Counted from the stretch's first letter, positions 54,130 through 64,000 are shown. The stretch: 64,000 bases of DNA from Bacillus haynesii (GCF_001969855.1 NZ_MRBL01000003.1:124001-188000), one strand, 5' to 3'. The notes: generated by a model from the letters alone, not told the origin. Numbers and translations: made by a program.

Positions 54130-56565
54130 ATGGACGGACAAAAAGAAGCCACCCTCCAAATCTCTGGTATGACCTGCGCCGCCTGTGCGGCGCGGATCGA
54201 GAAAGGGTTGAAAAGGCTTGACGGCGTTCAGGACGCAAATGTGAACTTGGCGCTGGAAAAATCAAAAATTGTTTATGATCCGGGGCAAATCGAAGTCGGA
54301 CAGCTGGCTGAGAAAGTCGAATCTCTCGGCTATCAAGTTCCTGCGGAAAAAGCCGAATTTGCGGTTTCCGGTATGACGTGCGCGGCTTGCGCCAACCGGG
54401 TTGAAAAGCGCCTCAACAAGCTGCCGGGCGTCAAAAACGCCGCCGTCAACTTTGCCATTGAGACTGCGGCAGTCGACTATCATGCCGGTGCGGTTTCGCC
54501 GGAGGAGATGATCGAAGCCGTTGAAAAGCTCGGCTACAAGCTTGAGCTGAAAAAAGACCGAACTGCGGACGGTCGGGTGGAACAAAGAGAAAAAGATATT
54601 CAGCGTCAAACCGGCAAATTTATTTTTTCAGCCATTTTGTCTTTTCCGCTGCTCTGGGCAATGGTCAGCCATTTCAAATTCACGTCATTTATATGGCTGC
54701 CGGGGATGTTCATGGATCCCTGGGTTCAGTTCGCGTTGGCGACACCGGTTCAGTTTATCGTCGGGAAGCAGTTTTACACGGGGGCTTATAAAGCGCTTCG
54801 GAACAAGAGCGCCAACATGGATGTGCTGGTCGCTCTCGGCACGTCTGCCGCCTATTTCTACAGCTTGTATTTAAGCATTGAAAGCCTCGGCACGAACCGG
54901 CATCCGGACGGCCTTTACTATGAAACAAGCGCCATCCTCTTAACTTTGATCATTTTAGGAAAGCTGTTTGAAGCGAAAGCGAAAGGGCGTTCATCCGAAG
55001 CGATCAAAAAGCTGATGGGGCTGCAGGCCAAGACAGCGACCGTCGTCAGGAACGGCGAGGAGATGACCGTACCGATTGAAAACGTTTTGGCAGGTGACAT
55101 CATGTACGTGAAGCCCGGTGAAAAAGTACCGGCAGACGGAGAGATTGTCGAAGGGCGTTCAGCGCTGGATGAATCGATGATCACCGGTGAAAGCATTCCT
55201 GTTGACAAAACGGTTGGAGATCCGGTTATCGGCGCTACAATCAATAAAAATGGATTTTTAAAAGTAAGAGCAGAAAAAGTAGGCAAAGATACTGCGCTGG
55301 CGCAGATTATAAAAGTCGTGGAAGAGGCGCAAGGTTCAAAGGCGCCGATTCAGCGGCTCGCAGACCGGATTTCCGGGGTTTTTGTGCCGATTGTCGTGGC
55401 CATCGCGGTCATCACATTTTTCGTCTGGTATTTGGCGGTTAGCCCCGGCGAATTCGGCACGGCGCTGGAAAAGCTGATTGCGGTGCTTGTGATCGCATGT
55501 CCGTGCGCGCTCGGTTTGGCAACGCCGACATCGATCATGGCCGGATCGGGCCGTGCGGCTGAATTCGGAATTTTATTCAAAGGCGGCGAACATTTGGAGA
55601 CGGCTCACCGCTTGGAGACGATTGTGCTTGATAAGACGGGGACGGTCACAAATGGAAAGCCCCAGCTCACAGATGTACGCCCTGAACCGTGGATCGATGA
55701 AACATCGTTTCTCAAGCTTATCGGTGCTGCAGAAAAAAGCTCTGAACATCCGCTTGCTGAAGCCATTGTCGAAGGCGTCAAAAAGAACGGGATAGAACCT
55801 GCCTCAGCAGACAGCTTTGAAGCGATACCCGGCTATGGTATCGAAGCCGCAGTCAACGAAAAACGGATTTTGATCGGTACAAGACGGCTGATGGAAAGCC
55901 GTGATATTGACATTCGAGAGGCTCACAAAGAAATGGAAGAGCTCGAAATGCAAGGAAAGACGGCGATGCTTGCCGCCATCGACGGTCGGTTTGCCGGGCT
56001 GGTCGCCGTCGCCGATACGATTAAAGACACGTCGAAGAGAGCAGTGAAAAGGCTGCATGATATGGGACTGGAAGTCGTCATGATCACCGGGGACAACCGG
56101 CGGACGGCAGAAGCGATTGCTGCAGAAGCCGGCATTCAGCACGTTATCGCCGAAGTTTTGCCTGAAGGAAAAGCAGATGAAGTGAAGAAAATCCAAGGAG
56201 AAGGCAAAAAAGTCGCGATGGTCGGCGACGGCATCAACGATGCGCCGGCACTGGCGGCGGCCGATACCGGAATGGCGATCGGAACGGGGACTGATGTCGC
56301 CATGGAAGCCGCTGACGTCACCTTGATCCGCGGCGATTTAAACAGCATCGCCGATGCGATCCTCATGAGCAGACTGACCATCAAAAACATTAAACAAAAC
56401 CTATTCTGGGCGTTTGCCTACAACAGTATCGGCATTCCGTTCGCGGCCGTCGGGCTTTTGGCCCCGTGGATCGCAGGGGCCGCGATGGCATTCAGTTCAG
56501 TTTCAGTTGTTCTGAATGCACTCAGGCTGCAAAAGGTGAAGCTTGATTGGAGGAATCCGTCTTGA
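54130..56565 (+). CDS. copA: CopA, copper-exporting P-type ATPase
   Basis: 811 residues, P1B-1 ATPase. Two N-terminal HMA domains with GMTCAAC motifs (near 14-20 and 82-88), eight membrane segments, the ion pore CPCALG near 457, the phosphorylation site DKTGTVTNG near 505, TGES near 345 and GDGINDAPALAAADTGMAIGTGTDVAMEAADV near 700-730. Expels Cu(I) to the outside. Start with AAGGAG upstream. Its stop overlaps the next small gene as TTGA. Confidence 0.98.
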   Translation: MDGQKEATLQISGMTCAACAARIEKGLKRLDGVQDANVNLALEKSKIVYDPGQIEVGQLAEKVESLGYQVPAEKAEFAVSGMTCAACANRVEKRLNKLPGVKNAAVNFAIETAAVDYHAGAVSPEEMIEAVEKLGYKLELKKDRTADGRVEQREKDIQRQTGKFIFSAILSFPLLWAMVSHFKFTSFIWLPGMFMDPWVQFALATPVQFIVGKQFYTGAYKALRNKSANMDVLVALGTSAAYFYSLYLSIESLGTNRHPDGLYYETSAILLTLIILGKLFEAKAKGRSSEAIKKLMGLQAKTATVVRNGEEMTVPIENVLAGDIMYVKPGEKVPADGEIVEGRSALDESMITGESIPVDKTVGDPVIGATINKNGFLKVRAEKVGKDTALAQIIKVVEEAQGSKAPIQRLADRISGVFVPIVVAIAVITFFVWYLAVSPGEFGTALEKLIAVLVIACPCALGLATPTSIMAGSGRAAEFGILFKGGEHLETAHRLETIVLDKTGTVTNGKPQLTDVRPEPWIDETSFLKLIGAAEKSSEHPLAEAIVEGVKKNGIEPASADSFEAIPGYGIEAAVNEKRILIGTRRLMESRDIDIREAHKEMEELEMQGKTAMLAAIDGRFAGLVAVADTIKDTSKRAVKRLHDMGLEVVMITGDNRRTAEAIAAEAGIQHVIAEVLPEGKADEVKKIQGEGKKVAMVGDGINDAPALAAADTGMAIGTGTDVAMEAADVTLIRGDLNSIADAILMSRLTIKNIKQNLFWAFAYNSIGIPFAAVGLLAPWIAGAAMAFSSVSVVLNALRLQKVKLDWRNPS

Positions 56566-56711
56566 AGGATAAAACAGTGCTCGTTTGGACGGTTTCGGCG
56601 GTTGTGTATGTAGGAATCGTTATGCTCGTATACAGCATATTGGCCGGTCAGGAACCGATACCCGATGAAAAGCCTCATGACGGTCATGTTTTAGAAGAGC
56701 ATAGCAAATGA
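56562..56711 (+). CDS. 49-residue membrane peptide coupled to copA
   Basis: TTG start overlapping the copA stop (TTGA), with TGGAGGAATCC upstream inside copA. One membrane segment (VLVWTVSAVVYVGIVMLVYSILAG) followed by an outside or inside tail EPIPDEKPHDGHVLEEHSK, rich in His and acidic residues, a possible metal-binding tail. Its coupling to copA suggests a role in copper export or regulation. No named family known to me. Confidence 0.65.
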   Translation: MKDKTVLVWTVSAVVYVGIVMLVYSILAGQEPIPDEKPHDGHVLEEHSK

Positions 56712-56716
56712 TTTGC

Positions 56717-58087
<1,371 letters not shown>

Positions 58088-58093
58088 GTTTGA

Positions 58094-59494
58094 TCAGCCT
58101 TTCTCTTTTTCATATGTCCGTTTTTGGTAAAAGCCGTATAAGAAGGCGCCGATAAGCGATCCGATGATAATCGACAGCACCCACTGAAAGGCTCCTGTGA
58201 CAACGGGAAGTACAAGGAATCCGCCGTGCGGGGCAGGTACTTGAACTGCAAATGAGTATGTTAATATCGCCGAAACCGAAGAGCCGATCATCAAAATCGG
58301 AATGACAGGGATCGGTTTTTTTGCGGCGAACGGGATAGCGCCTTCGGTAATATGAGTGGCACCGAGAATAAAATTGACAAGCCCTGCATTTCGATCTTGC
58401 CGGCTGAAATATTTGCGGAAAAGTAAAGTGGCAAACGCAATGACGAGCGGCGGTGTGATGCACGCGGCGGAGACGCCTGCCATGAAATATTGGTTCCCTT
58501 CAGCGAGAAGAGCAGTTCCGGTGACATAAGCGGCTTTATTGACCGGACCGCCCATGTCAAACGCGCTCATACAGCCGATGATCAAGCCGAGAATGACGGG
58601 GTTCGCCCCTTGAAAATCGGCTAAAAAGTCCTTCATCCCTTCATTGATGGCCGTCATCGGCTCCACGAGAAAAAACATGACCGCACCGATCAGAAAAATG
58701 CCGATAACCGGATAAAGAAAAATTGCTTTCAGCCCTTCAAGGGACTGAGGCATTTTTTTAAGTGCATACGAGAGACCGTAAATAATCAGTCCCGCCAAAA
58801 AACCGGATACGATGCCACCCAGAAAACCTGCTCCACCCGTACTGGCGATCATGCCGCCGATAAAACCGACAATCAGGCCGGGGCGTTTAGCCATTGAATC
58901 GGCGATATAGGCGGACAGAATCGGAACCATCAGCTGGAAGCCGAATGCGCCCGTTTTATTCAGCAATTCGGCAAAAGCGTTGTAGCTTGGATGTTCAGGA
59001 TCCGCTGAATGGATGCCGAATAAAAAGGAAAGTGCAATCAAAACCCCTCCGCCGACGACAAATGGGAGCATGTGGGAAACCCCGTTCATCAAATGTTTAT
59101 ATATTTTACGGCCGATGGAAGCGGCTTCGCCTGTTTTGGGTTCATCCTCTGTTTTTGCTGCTGTTTGTCCGCGGTAAATCGGCGCTTCGCCGTTCATGAG
59201 CGTCCGAATTAAAGTTTCTGCATCGCGGATGCCCCGTGCGACCGGGACGTCAAGGACACGTTTGCCTGCAAAACGCTCGGCGCCTACATCCTTGTCTGCC
59301 GCGATAATGACCCCGTCGGCTTGTTTAATGTCCTCTGGTGATAGTTCGTTTTGAACGCCGATTTGCCCGTGTGTTTCGACTTTGATTTCTACACCCAGTT
59401 TGGCGGCAGCCTGTTTTAAAGCCTCTTCAGCCATAAATGTATGGGCAATTCCTGTTGGACAGCCGGTTGCCGCGATGATTTTGAACTTTTTCAT
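58094..59494 (-). CDS. PTS EIIBC component (fructose family, tagatose)
   Basis: 466 residues from the ATG at 59494 (AAAGGGGG upstream). N-terminal EIIB domain with phospho-Cys in IAATGCPTGIAHTFMAEEAL near 10, then a linker and a EIIC membrane domain of about eight to nine segments (MLPFVVGGGVLIALSFLFGIH; GAFLYGFYQ at the end) with the conserved AFDMGGPVNKAAY loop. Transports and phosphorylates sugar at C1. Cluster context points to D-tagatose. Confidence 0.88.
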   Translation of the reverse strand: MKKFKIIAATGCPTGIAHTFMAEEALKQAAAKLGVEIKVETHGQIGVQNELSPEDIKQADGVIIAADKDVGAERFAGKRVLDVPVARGIRDAETLIRTLMNGEAPIYRGQTAAKTEDEPKTGEAASIGRKIYKHLMNGVSHMLPFVVGGGVLIALSFLFGIHSADPEHPSYNAFAELLNKTGAFGFQLMVPILSAYIADSMAKRPGLIVGFIGGMIASTGGAGFLGGIVSGFLAGLIIYGLSYALKKMPQSLEGLKAIFLYPVIGIFLIGAVMFFLVEPMTAINEGMKDFLADFQGANPVILGLIIGCMSAFDMGGPVNKAAYVTGTALLAEGNQYFMAGVSAACITPPLVIAFATLLFRKYFSRQDRNAGLVNFILGATHITEGAIPFAAKKPIPVIPILMIGSSVSAILTYSFAVQVPAPHGGFLVLPVVTGAFQWVLSIIIGSLIGAFLYGFYQKRTYEKEKG

Positions 59495-59507
59495 AAGAAA
59501 ACCCCCT

Positions 59508-60422
59508 TTATAAATGAGTGATTTGAATTTGTGAAGCTGTTTGATCGAGATCTGACACATCACCGAGTCCTTTCGAGAATGCCGTCAATGAACCGGCGGC
59601 AGAGGCGTATCTGAGTGCTTCAGGAACGGAACAGCCGAGCTCCTGTTTTCCGACGAATACGGCAAGCATGGCATCGCCAGCACACGCGGTATTGACAACT
59701 TTGCCTTTGGCGGCGGTCGCTTTTAAGGTTCTTTGGCGGTCTAAATAAAGGGCGCCGTCTTTGCCGCGGGAGATGAGAACCCTTTCAGCGCCGCGGTCGA
59801 GAAGCTCGTTTCCATAATGGATGATTTCTTCTTCGGACAGCGCTTTCTTCTGGCTGAAAAAAGCGGCCAGCTCCTGTTCATTCGGTTTAATCAGGAAAGG
59901 ATGGTATGAAAGACAATCTAATAGGACGGGAGAACTGATATCCAAGATCAATTTCAGTTTGTTTTCGGCGGCAATCTCGGAAAGCGAAAGGTACATGTCA
60001 TCGGGGACCCCTCTCGGAAGACTGCCTGAAATAAATAAGAAACGGCCGGACGGGATTTGACGGATTTTGTTGATCAGCTCCTGTTTTCGGGCTTCAGATA
60101 TGAGCGGTCCTTTGTTTACGATTTTGAATTCCCGGGTGGCATTGATAAAAATATTGATCCGTGAGATGCCTTCCACTTCGACAAAGTCTGTGACGATTTT
60201 TTCATTCAGCAGTTCATTTTCAATAAAACGCCCGGTAAATCCGCCTGTAAATCCAAGCGCGGTATTGTCAAGACCGAGGCGCTTGAGCATAAAGGAAATA
60301 TTGACGCCTTTTCCGTTTGGCTGGTAATCTTCATCTTTAGTGCGGTTGACAACATCGGGAAGCAGCTCGTCGGTTTCAACGAATAAGTCGACTGCGGTAT
60401 TCATCGTGCATGTATAGATCAT
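59508..60422 (-). CDS. tagK: Tagatose-1-phosphate kinase (PfkB family)
   Basis: 304 residues. Phosphorylates tagatose-1-phosphate to tagatose-1,6-bisphosphate. PfkB features: YQPNGKGVNISFMLKRLG near 42, GSLPRGVPDDMY near 135, and the catalytic base motif NTACAGDAMLAVFVG near 250. Start ATG at 60422, behind AAAGGGGGG. That site is inside a long hairpin (60429-60481). Between the RpiR regulator and the PTS genes; all on the minus strand. Confidence 0.88.
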   Translation of the reverse strand: MIYTCTMNTAVDLFVETDELLPDVVNRTKDEDYQPNGKGVNISFMLKRLGLDNTALGFTGGFTGRFIENELLNEKIVTDFVEVEGISRINIFINATREFKIVNKGPLISEARKQELINKIRQIPSGRFLFISGSLPRGVPDDMYLSLSEIAAENKLKLILDISSPVLLDCLSYHPFLIKPNEQELAAFFSQKKALSEEEIIHYGNELLDRGAERVLISRGKDGALYLDRQRTLKATAAKGKVVNTACAGDAMLAVFVGKQELGCSVPEALRYASAAGSLTAFSKGLGDVSDLDQTASQIQITHL

Positions 60423-60428
60423 GCTGTA

Positions 60429-60481
60429 TCCCCCCTTTATCTGTGGCTTCACAGACATTATGTCACAGATAAAAGGGGGGA
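60429..60481 (-). promoter_or_regulatory. Long hairpin enclosing the tagK ribosome-binding site
   Basis: Arms TCCCCCCTTTATCTGTG (60429-60445) and CACAGATAAAAGGGGGGA (60464-60481), about 17 bp with one bulged A. On the minus-strand RNA, AAAGGGGGGA (60438-60429), six bases before the ATG, is one arm and would be base-paired. No U tract follows, so not a terminator. Confidence 0.7.
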
Positions 60482-60505
60482 TGTTTACAGGTTGTGTAAA
60501 GGTTT

Positions 60506-61285
60506 TCAGCTATGAGCGGTGCGGATGACGTATGAGTCCAGCATGATGCGGGAGAGGACTTGCAGAGGGAGGCGAGAGCGGACTTCATAATCGGGAAAAA
60601 ATGATTGTTCACCTTTAAACCCGACCAGTACGATCTCTGATAATTTCGCAAGACGCGAATCGATCCTTGTCGTTAATGTAATGGTGGAAATAGCTTGCAA
60701 TTTGAAGTTTTGAGCGGCTTCAACAAGCTCTTCTGTCTCGCCGTTCAGGGAAACAAAAAGGCCGAGGTCTTTTTTGGTCAGTGTTTTTGACTTGCCTCTG
60801 ATAATATTCGGGTCGCTGTGCATCTCGCAGTTTTTGCCGAGCAGCTGAAGCTTGATCGTCATCTCTGTTCCAATCATTTCAGACAATCCTCTTGCGAAAA
60901 TGTAAACTTTTTCGGCATTGCTGATTTTTTGAATGGCATCTTCGATCAACCCGATATCAAGCATTTTAATTGTATCCAGAACTTCTCTTTCATTCTTTAG
61001 CACGGCCTGTTTAATTTGGCTGTCGATATCATCCATCAGCGGAGCGTGTCCGAGGTGGTGTTTTTCTTTTAATGCATACTTAAAAGAAGTGTAGCCGTCA
61101 TATCCGAGTTTTTTCATTAACCTGACAATCGTGGCTGTTGAAACATTTGCATCCTCGCTTAATTTGACAATCGATAAAGTGGCGATGACGTCCAAGTGCT
61201 GATAAATGTACTCGAGCAAATGCCGTTCTGAATCGCTGAGCGACTGATATGTGTCAGAAGTCATTTGAAACACGCTGTCTTTCAT
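60506..61285 (-). CDS. RpiR/MurR family regulator of the tagatose cluster
   Basis: 259 residues. N-terminal HTH_6 domain (LIEYIYQHLDVIATLSIVKLSEDANVSTATIVRLMKKLGYDGYTSFKYALKEK) and a C-terminal SIS sugar-phosphate domain (KVYIFARGLSEMIGTEMTIKLQLLGKNCEMHSD...GLFVSLNGETEELVEAAQNFK). First gene of the minus-strand unit. ATG at 61285 with AAAGGGGG upstream. Extended -10 TGATACAAT (minus, 61318-61310) lies just before. Likely controls the tagatose genes. Confidence 0.85.
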   Translation of the reverse strand: MKDSVFQMTSDTYQSLSDSERHLLEYIYQHLDVIATLSIVKLSEDANVSTATIVRLMKKLGYDGYTSFKYALKEKHHLGHAPLMDDIDSQIKQAVLKNEREVLDTIKMLDIGLIEDAIQKISNAEKVYIFARGLSEMIGTEMTIKLQLLGKNCEMHSDPNIIRGKSKTLTKKDLGLFVSLNGETEELVEAAQNFKLQAISTITLTTRIDSRLAKLSEIVLVGFKGEQSFFPDYEVRSRLPLQVLSRIMLDSYVIRTAHS

Positions 61286-61363
61286 AATAAAACCCCCTTT
61301 TATAGTCATATTGTATCAGTTTAGCAAGGGGGGAGGAGAGAAAATAAACATTTCCAACATAAG

Positions 61364-61389
61364 AATATCCGGCTCGAGAGCCGGATATT
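61364..61389. repeat. Perfect 12-bp inverted repeat after the copper-protein-like gene
   Basis: AATATCCGGCTC, GA, GAGCCGGATATT. It begins right after the gene at 61395; a terminator-like hairpin with a poor T tail (ATTCTTATG), perhaps shared with the divergent region of murR. Confidence 0.6.
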
Positions 61390-61394
61390 CCAAG

Positions 61395-61721
61395 TTAAGA
61401 AGCCATTTTTCTGCATGCTTCCGCACATTTAAAGCAGCTTTCAGCGCAAAGCTGGCAGTGGTCATGCTTATGCAGGCTGCATTCATTGCCGCAAGCTTCG
61501 CAAACCTTTGCGCAAAGCTGGCAAATATCTTCGGCATACGGGCTGTTGCGCGTCATTGCTTGAACTGCGAAACCGCACATCTCTGCGCATTCCCGGTCAA
61601 GACGGATGCATTCGGCCATCATCCCCGCGTCTTCTTCCATCAGACATTTGTCAAAGCAGTGATTGCATGCTTCAAGACATTCCCGGCAGGCTTCGATGCA
61701 TTCCTCATATAAAGATTTCAC
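61395..61721 (-). CDS. Four-helix cysteine-rich copper-binding protein (YhjQ/Csp-like)
   Basis: 108 residues, GTG start at 61721 with GGAG eight bases upstream. CxxxC and CxxC repeats throughout: ECIEACRECLEACNHCFDKC, CIRLDRECAEMC, ICQLCAKVCEACGNEC, HCQLCAESCFKCAEAC. This is the four-helix-bundle copper-storage (Csp) / YhjQ family, which holds many Cu(I) ions inside the bundle. Only 5 kb from the cop operon but in a separate unit. No CsoR box seen at its promoter. Confidence 0.85.
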   Translation of the reverse strand: MKSLYEECIEACRECLEACNHCFDKCLMEEDAGMMAECIRLDRECAEMCGFAVQAMTRNSPYAEDICQLCAKVCEACGNECSLHKHDHCQLCAESCFKCAEACRKMAS

Positions 61722-61783
61722 GAAACACACTCCTTTTTCTGCGTTTTCCCTTCGTTGTACCCTGCATTAAAATCGGGGAAACA

Positions 61784-61818
61784 TACGAAAAAACTGCTGT
61801 ACACGGTGTACAGCAGTT
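61784..61818 (-). terminator. Terminator of the metal ABC operon
   Basis: Minus strand: GAACTGCTGTACAC / GTGTACAGCAGTT then TTTTTC. Confidence 0.88.
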
Positions 61819-61824
61819 CATTGG

Positions 61825-62754
61825 TTATTCGGCGAGGCCTTGATGGATCCGGTCAAGGTTTTCTTTCATCATCTTATAATAGGAATCTCCCGCTTCACCG
61901 GGCTTCCCGATCGAATCGGTGAAGACTTTTGCTTTAATCGGCACGCCCGTTTCCGCTGACAGGCTTTCCATGCTCCGCGGGTCAACGCTTGTCTCCACGA
62001 ATAAGGCCGGGATGTCCTTTTTCTTCACGGTGTCGACGATTTTTTTCATCTGACCGGGAGTTCCTTCATTTTCGGTATTGATTTCCCAAATATACTGCGC
62101 GTCGACGCCGTAGGCCGAAGCGAAATATTTAAAAGCCCCTTCGCTTGTCACAAGGACGCGGCGCTCTTTCGGTATATCTTTAAAGCGGTTCACCGCTTCA
62201 TCATGAAGCTTTTGCAGCTTGCCGATATAGGCTTCCGCGTTTTTTTCGTAGTCTTCTTTATGGTCGGGATCGTTTTTGATCAGCGCATCTCTTGCGTTTT
62301 TGGCATATTGAATCCCGTTTTCTATATTGAGCCATGCATGGGGATCTTCTTGTGTTTCTTTACCTTTGGCGGTGAGGTGCTTTGGCTTGACCCCTTTGCT
62401 CAGCTTGTAGACAGGGGCGTCATCACCGTCTTTTTCAGCCGTTTCCAGCAGCTTGTTAAACCAGCCGTTCCCTGTCTCCAAATTCAGGCCGTTGTAAAAG
62501 ACGACATCGGCATCCGTCGTTTTTTGCACGTCTTTAGGGAGCGGATCGTATTCGTGCGGGTCTGTTCCGACAGGTACAATGCTGTATAAATCGATGTGAT
62601 CCCCTCCGACTTGTTTGACGATGTCATAGAGAATGGAGTAGGTGGTAACGACCTTCAGCTTTCCGTTTTCTTCACTGCTGCTTTTCGAGGAGCAGCCGGC
62701 GGCGAGAACCAGAATTAATGCCGCCGCAATGGCTAATGTTTGCTTCCATTTCAT
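61825..62754 (-). CDS. Metal ABC transporter substrate-binding lipoprotein (manganese type)
   Basis: 309 residues. Signal peptide with lipobox LAAGC (Cys at 21). ZnuA/PsaA fold; the core [59 protein letters not shown] is close to the pneumococcal Mn-binding PsaA, with metal His in DPHEY and DPHAW. No His-rich loop as in zinc-binding ZnuA, favouring Mn. Differs from B. subtilis MntA, so a distinct SitA/PsaA-type system. Last gene of the operon. Confidence 0.87.
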   Translation of the reverse strand: MKWKQTLAIAAALILVLAAGCSSKSSSEENGKLKVVTTYSILYDIVKQVGGDHIDLYSIVPVGTDPHEYDPLPKDVQKTTDADVVFYNGLNLETGNGWFNKLLETAEKDGDDAPVYKLSKGVKPKHLTAKGKETQEDPHAWLNIENGIQYAKNARDALIKNDPDHKEDYEKNAEAYIGKLQKLHDEAVNRFKDIPKERRVLVTSEGAFKYFASAYGVDAQYIWEINTENEGTPGQMKKIVDTVKKKDIPALFVETSVDPRSMESLSAETGVPIKAKVFTDSIGKPGEAGDSYYKMMKENLDRIHQGLAE

Positions 62755-62781
62755 ATTTTGTTTTCCCCCTTTATTTTGTGG

Positions 62782-63642
62782 TTATTGTTGAAGTGCTGCC
62801 CGTTTTCTTCTTGATTTCACCGCTCTCCAAAGTACGCCTTGTTTCGGTGAAAACGTAAAGGAAAGTCCGAACAAAATCGTAGCCACGAGCACGATTGCTG
62901 CTCCTGAGGAGAGGTTGTACGTATAGCTTAATCCAAGGCCGATGACCGCTGACAAAGCGCCGAGGAAAGCGGACAAATAGATCATCACCCACAGCCGGTC
63001 TGTCAATAAATAAGCGGTTGCGGCAGGTGTGATCAGCATCGCGACGACGAGGATAATGCCGACGGTCTGAAGCGATGCGACCGTAACCATCGTTAAAAGC
63101 GTCATTAAAAAGTAGTGGATCAGCCGGTTCGGCAAGCCGTAGACGGCCGCCATCGTCGGGTCGAAAGAGGTGATGAGCAGCTCTTTGTAAAACAAAAAGA
63201 CAGCGGTAAGAATAATGACTCCGATGACGAGCGTGATCCACATGTCGGATGAACGAACGGCCAGCACATTTCCGAATAAGATGTGGTACAGATCGCTTGA
63301 GCTTTTGACAAGCGTGATCAAAATGATCCCGACGGCGAAAAAGGCCGTGAATACGATGCCGATGGCCGAATCGTTTTTAATCCGGCTGTTTTGGCTGACA
63401 TAGCCGATTCCGAGAGCTGTCAGGATGCCCGTAAAGACGGCGCCGAAGAAAAAATTGACGCCGAGCATATAAGAGATGGCGACGCCGGGAAGAACCGCAT
63501 GTGAAATCGCATCTCCCATCAGCGCCATTCCCCTGAGAATGATAAAGCAGCCGATGACGCCGCAAATGATGCCCACCATAATCGATGTGAACAGCGATTT
63601 TTGCAGAAACGAATATTCCATCAAACCATGGATAAACTCCAT
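62782..63642 (-). CDS. Metal ABC transporter permease
   Basis: 286 residues, ABC-3 family with about eight membrane segments (FLQKSLFTSIMVGIICGVIGCFIILRGMALMGDAISHAVLPGVAISYMLG at the start, and the docking-loop-like SFDPTMAAVYGLPNRLIHYFLMTLLTMVTVASLQTVGIILVVAMLITPAATAYLLT). It passes Mn2+ or similar ions inward. ATG overlaps the ATPase stop (TGATG). Confidence 0.9.
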   Translation of the reverse strand: MEFIHGLMEYSFLQKSLFTSIMVGIICGVIGCFIILRGMALMGDAISHAVLPGVAISYMLGVNFFFGAVFTGILTALGIGYVSQNSRIKNDSAIGIVFTAFFAVGIILITLVKSSSDLYHILFGNVLAVRSSDMWITLVIGVIILTAVFLFYKELLITSFDPTMAAVYGLPNRLIHYFLMTLLTMVTVASLQTVGIILVVAMLITPAATAYLLTDRLWVMIYLSAFLGALSAVIGLGLSYTYNLSSGAAIVLVATILFGLSFTFSPKQGVLWRAVKSRRKRAALQQ

Positions 63643-64000
63643 CAGATCGCACCTCTTTTCGATTGCAGGAACGGAAGCTGAGATTCGTAGGCTTTCATCA
63701 TCACGTCGGGATTGAGGATGTCGGAGACAGGGCCTTTTTGAATCAGCTCTTTGTTCAGCAAAATTAATTCATTGAAGTAGCTGTCCGCTTTGCTCAAATC
63801 GTGATGGACGACAAGAGCGGTCTTTCCTTCATCACGAAGTTCCTTTAAGATGCTGACGATCATTTCTTCGCTCGTCACATCAATTCCGACGAACGGTTCG
63901 TCAAGACAGAACAGCTCTGCTTTTTGGGCGAGCGCCCGGGCGAGAAAAACGCGCTGCTGCTGTCCGCCTGACAATTCACCGATCTGACGCTTGGCATATG
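63642..64000 (-). CDS. Metal ABC transporter ATP-binding protein, partial
   Basis: Runs off the window edge; the last 119 codons or so are here. The signature ELSGGQQQRVFLARAL and Walker B CLDEPFVGIDV, then switch VVHHDLSKADSYFNELILLNK, are present. The Walker A end lies outside. Partner of the permease at 62782; probably the first of a three-gene Mn-type importer operon. Confidence 0.9.
   Translation of the reverse strand, partial: YAKRQIGELSGGQQQRVFLARALAQKAELFCLDEPFVGIDVTSEEMIVSILKELRDEGKTALVVHHDLSKADSYFNELILLNKELIQKGPVSDILNPDVMMKAYESQLPFLQSKRGAI

Overview
The window looks like chromosome of a Bacillus licheniformis-group strain (B. licheniformis / B. paralicheniformis). I base this on gene order that largely follows the lut-yvb-yva region of the B. 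subtilis relatives (lutC, yvbW, yvbT, cggR-gapA-pgk-tpiA-gpmI-eno, yvbJIGF, opuC, secG-est-rnr-smpB-ssrA, iolW, azoR2), on near-identity of remembered B. subtilis proteins, and on two blocks typical of this group: a pulcherriminic-acid cluster and a tagatose PTS/GatY cluster. No rRNA, tRNA, IS element, prophage or CRISPR array was seen.

Layout. 1-2.7 kb: end of lutB, lutC, and an ABC-2 transporter pair. 2.9-6.5 kb: a secreted small protein, a leucine T-box controlling permease yvbW, and the flavin monooxygenase-like yvbT. 6.7-7.0 kb: an internally deleted araE remnant, with no araR beside it. 7.1-14.4 kb: the glycolytic hexacistron with its CggR promoter/operator. 14.4-16.5 kb: a small accessory pocket with a DJ-1-like gene, a previously unmarked type I toxin-antitoxin-like locus, a frameshifted membrane gene and a 57-aa membrane peptide. 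16.7-25.5 kb: a Fur-boxed siderophore-binding lipoprotein, yvbJ/yvbI/yvbG, a GbsR-type regulator and the divergent osmoprotectant importer opuCABCD. 25.5-27.2 kb: two RghR-like paralogues, a YvzC-like HTH and an AbrB/Abh-like regulator. 27.3-31.9 kb: secG, esterase, RNase R, SmpB and tmRNA, i.e. translation rescue and mRNA decay.

32-38 kb: small membrane proteins, then the sigO-rsoA-yvrJ-oxdC-yvrL module (two-part alternative sigma factor with oxalate decarboxylase), then trhO and a candidate structured RNA. 38.3-40.0 kb: azoR2 and iolW. 40.4-45.1 kb: pulcherrimin cluster (MarR regulator, NTF2-like gene, cypX, yvmC, yvmA) in which the same 14-bp palindrome marks three promoters. 45.1-46.3 kb: an MFS transporter. 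46.7-52.7 kb: rhamnose operon rhaEW - ASRT-like gene - rhaA - rhaB - rhaR. 52.8-56.7 kb: a PfpI-like protein and csoR, copZ, copA plus a coupled 49-aa membrane peptide. 56.8-61.3 kb (minus): tagatose cluster RpiR regulator, TagK-like kinase, EIIBC, EIIA, GatY aldolase. 61.4-64.0 kb (minus): cysteine-rich copper-protein-like gene and a manganese-type ABC importer cut by the window edge.

Most of the window is ordinary core or catabolic DNA. The observations I rate highest are the type I toxin-antitoxin-like locus at 15.2-15.5 kb, the identical promoter-plus-palindrome geometry in the pulcherrimin cluster, the duplicated RghR unit with an orphaned divergent promoter, the hairpin that would hide the tagK ribosome-binding site, and the araE internal deletion. 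All functional names come from recognition of sequence families by eye; no search was run.
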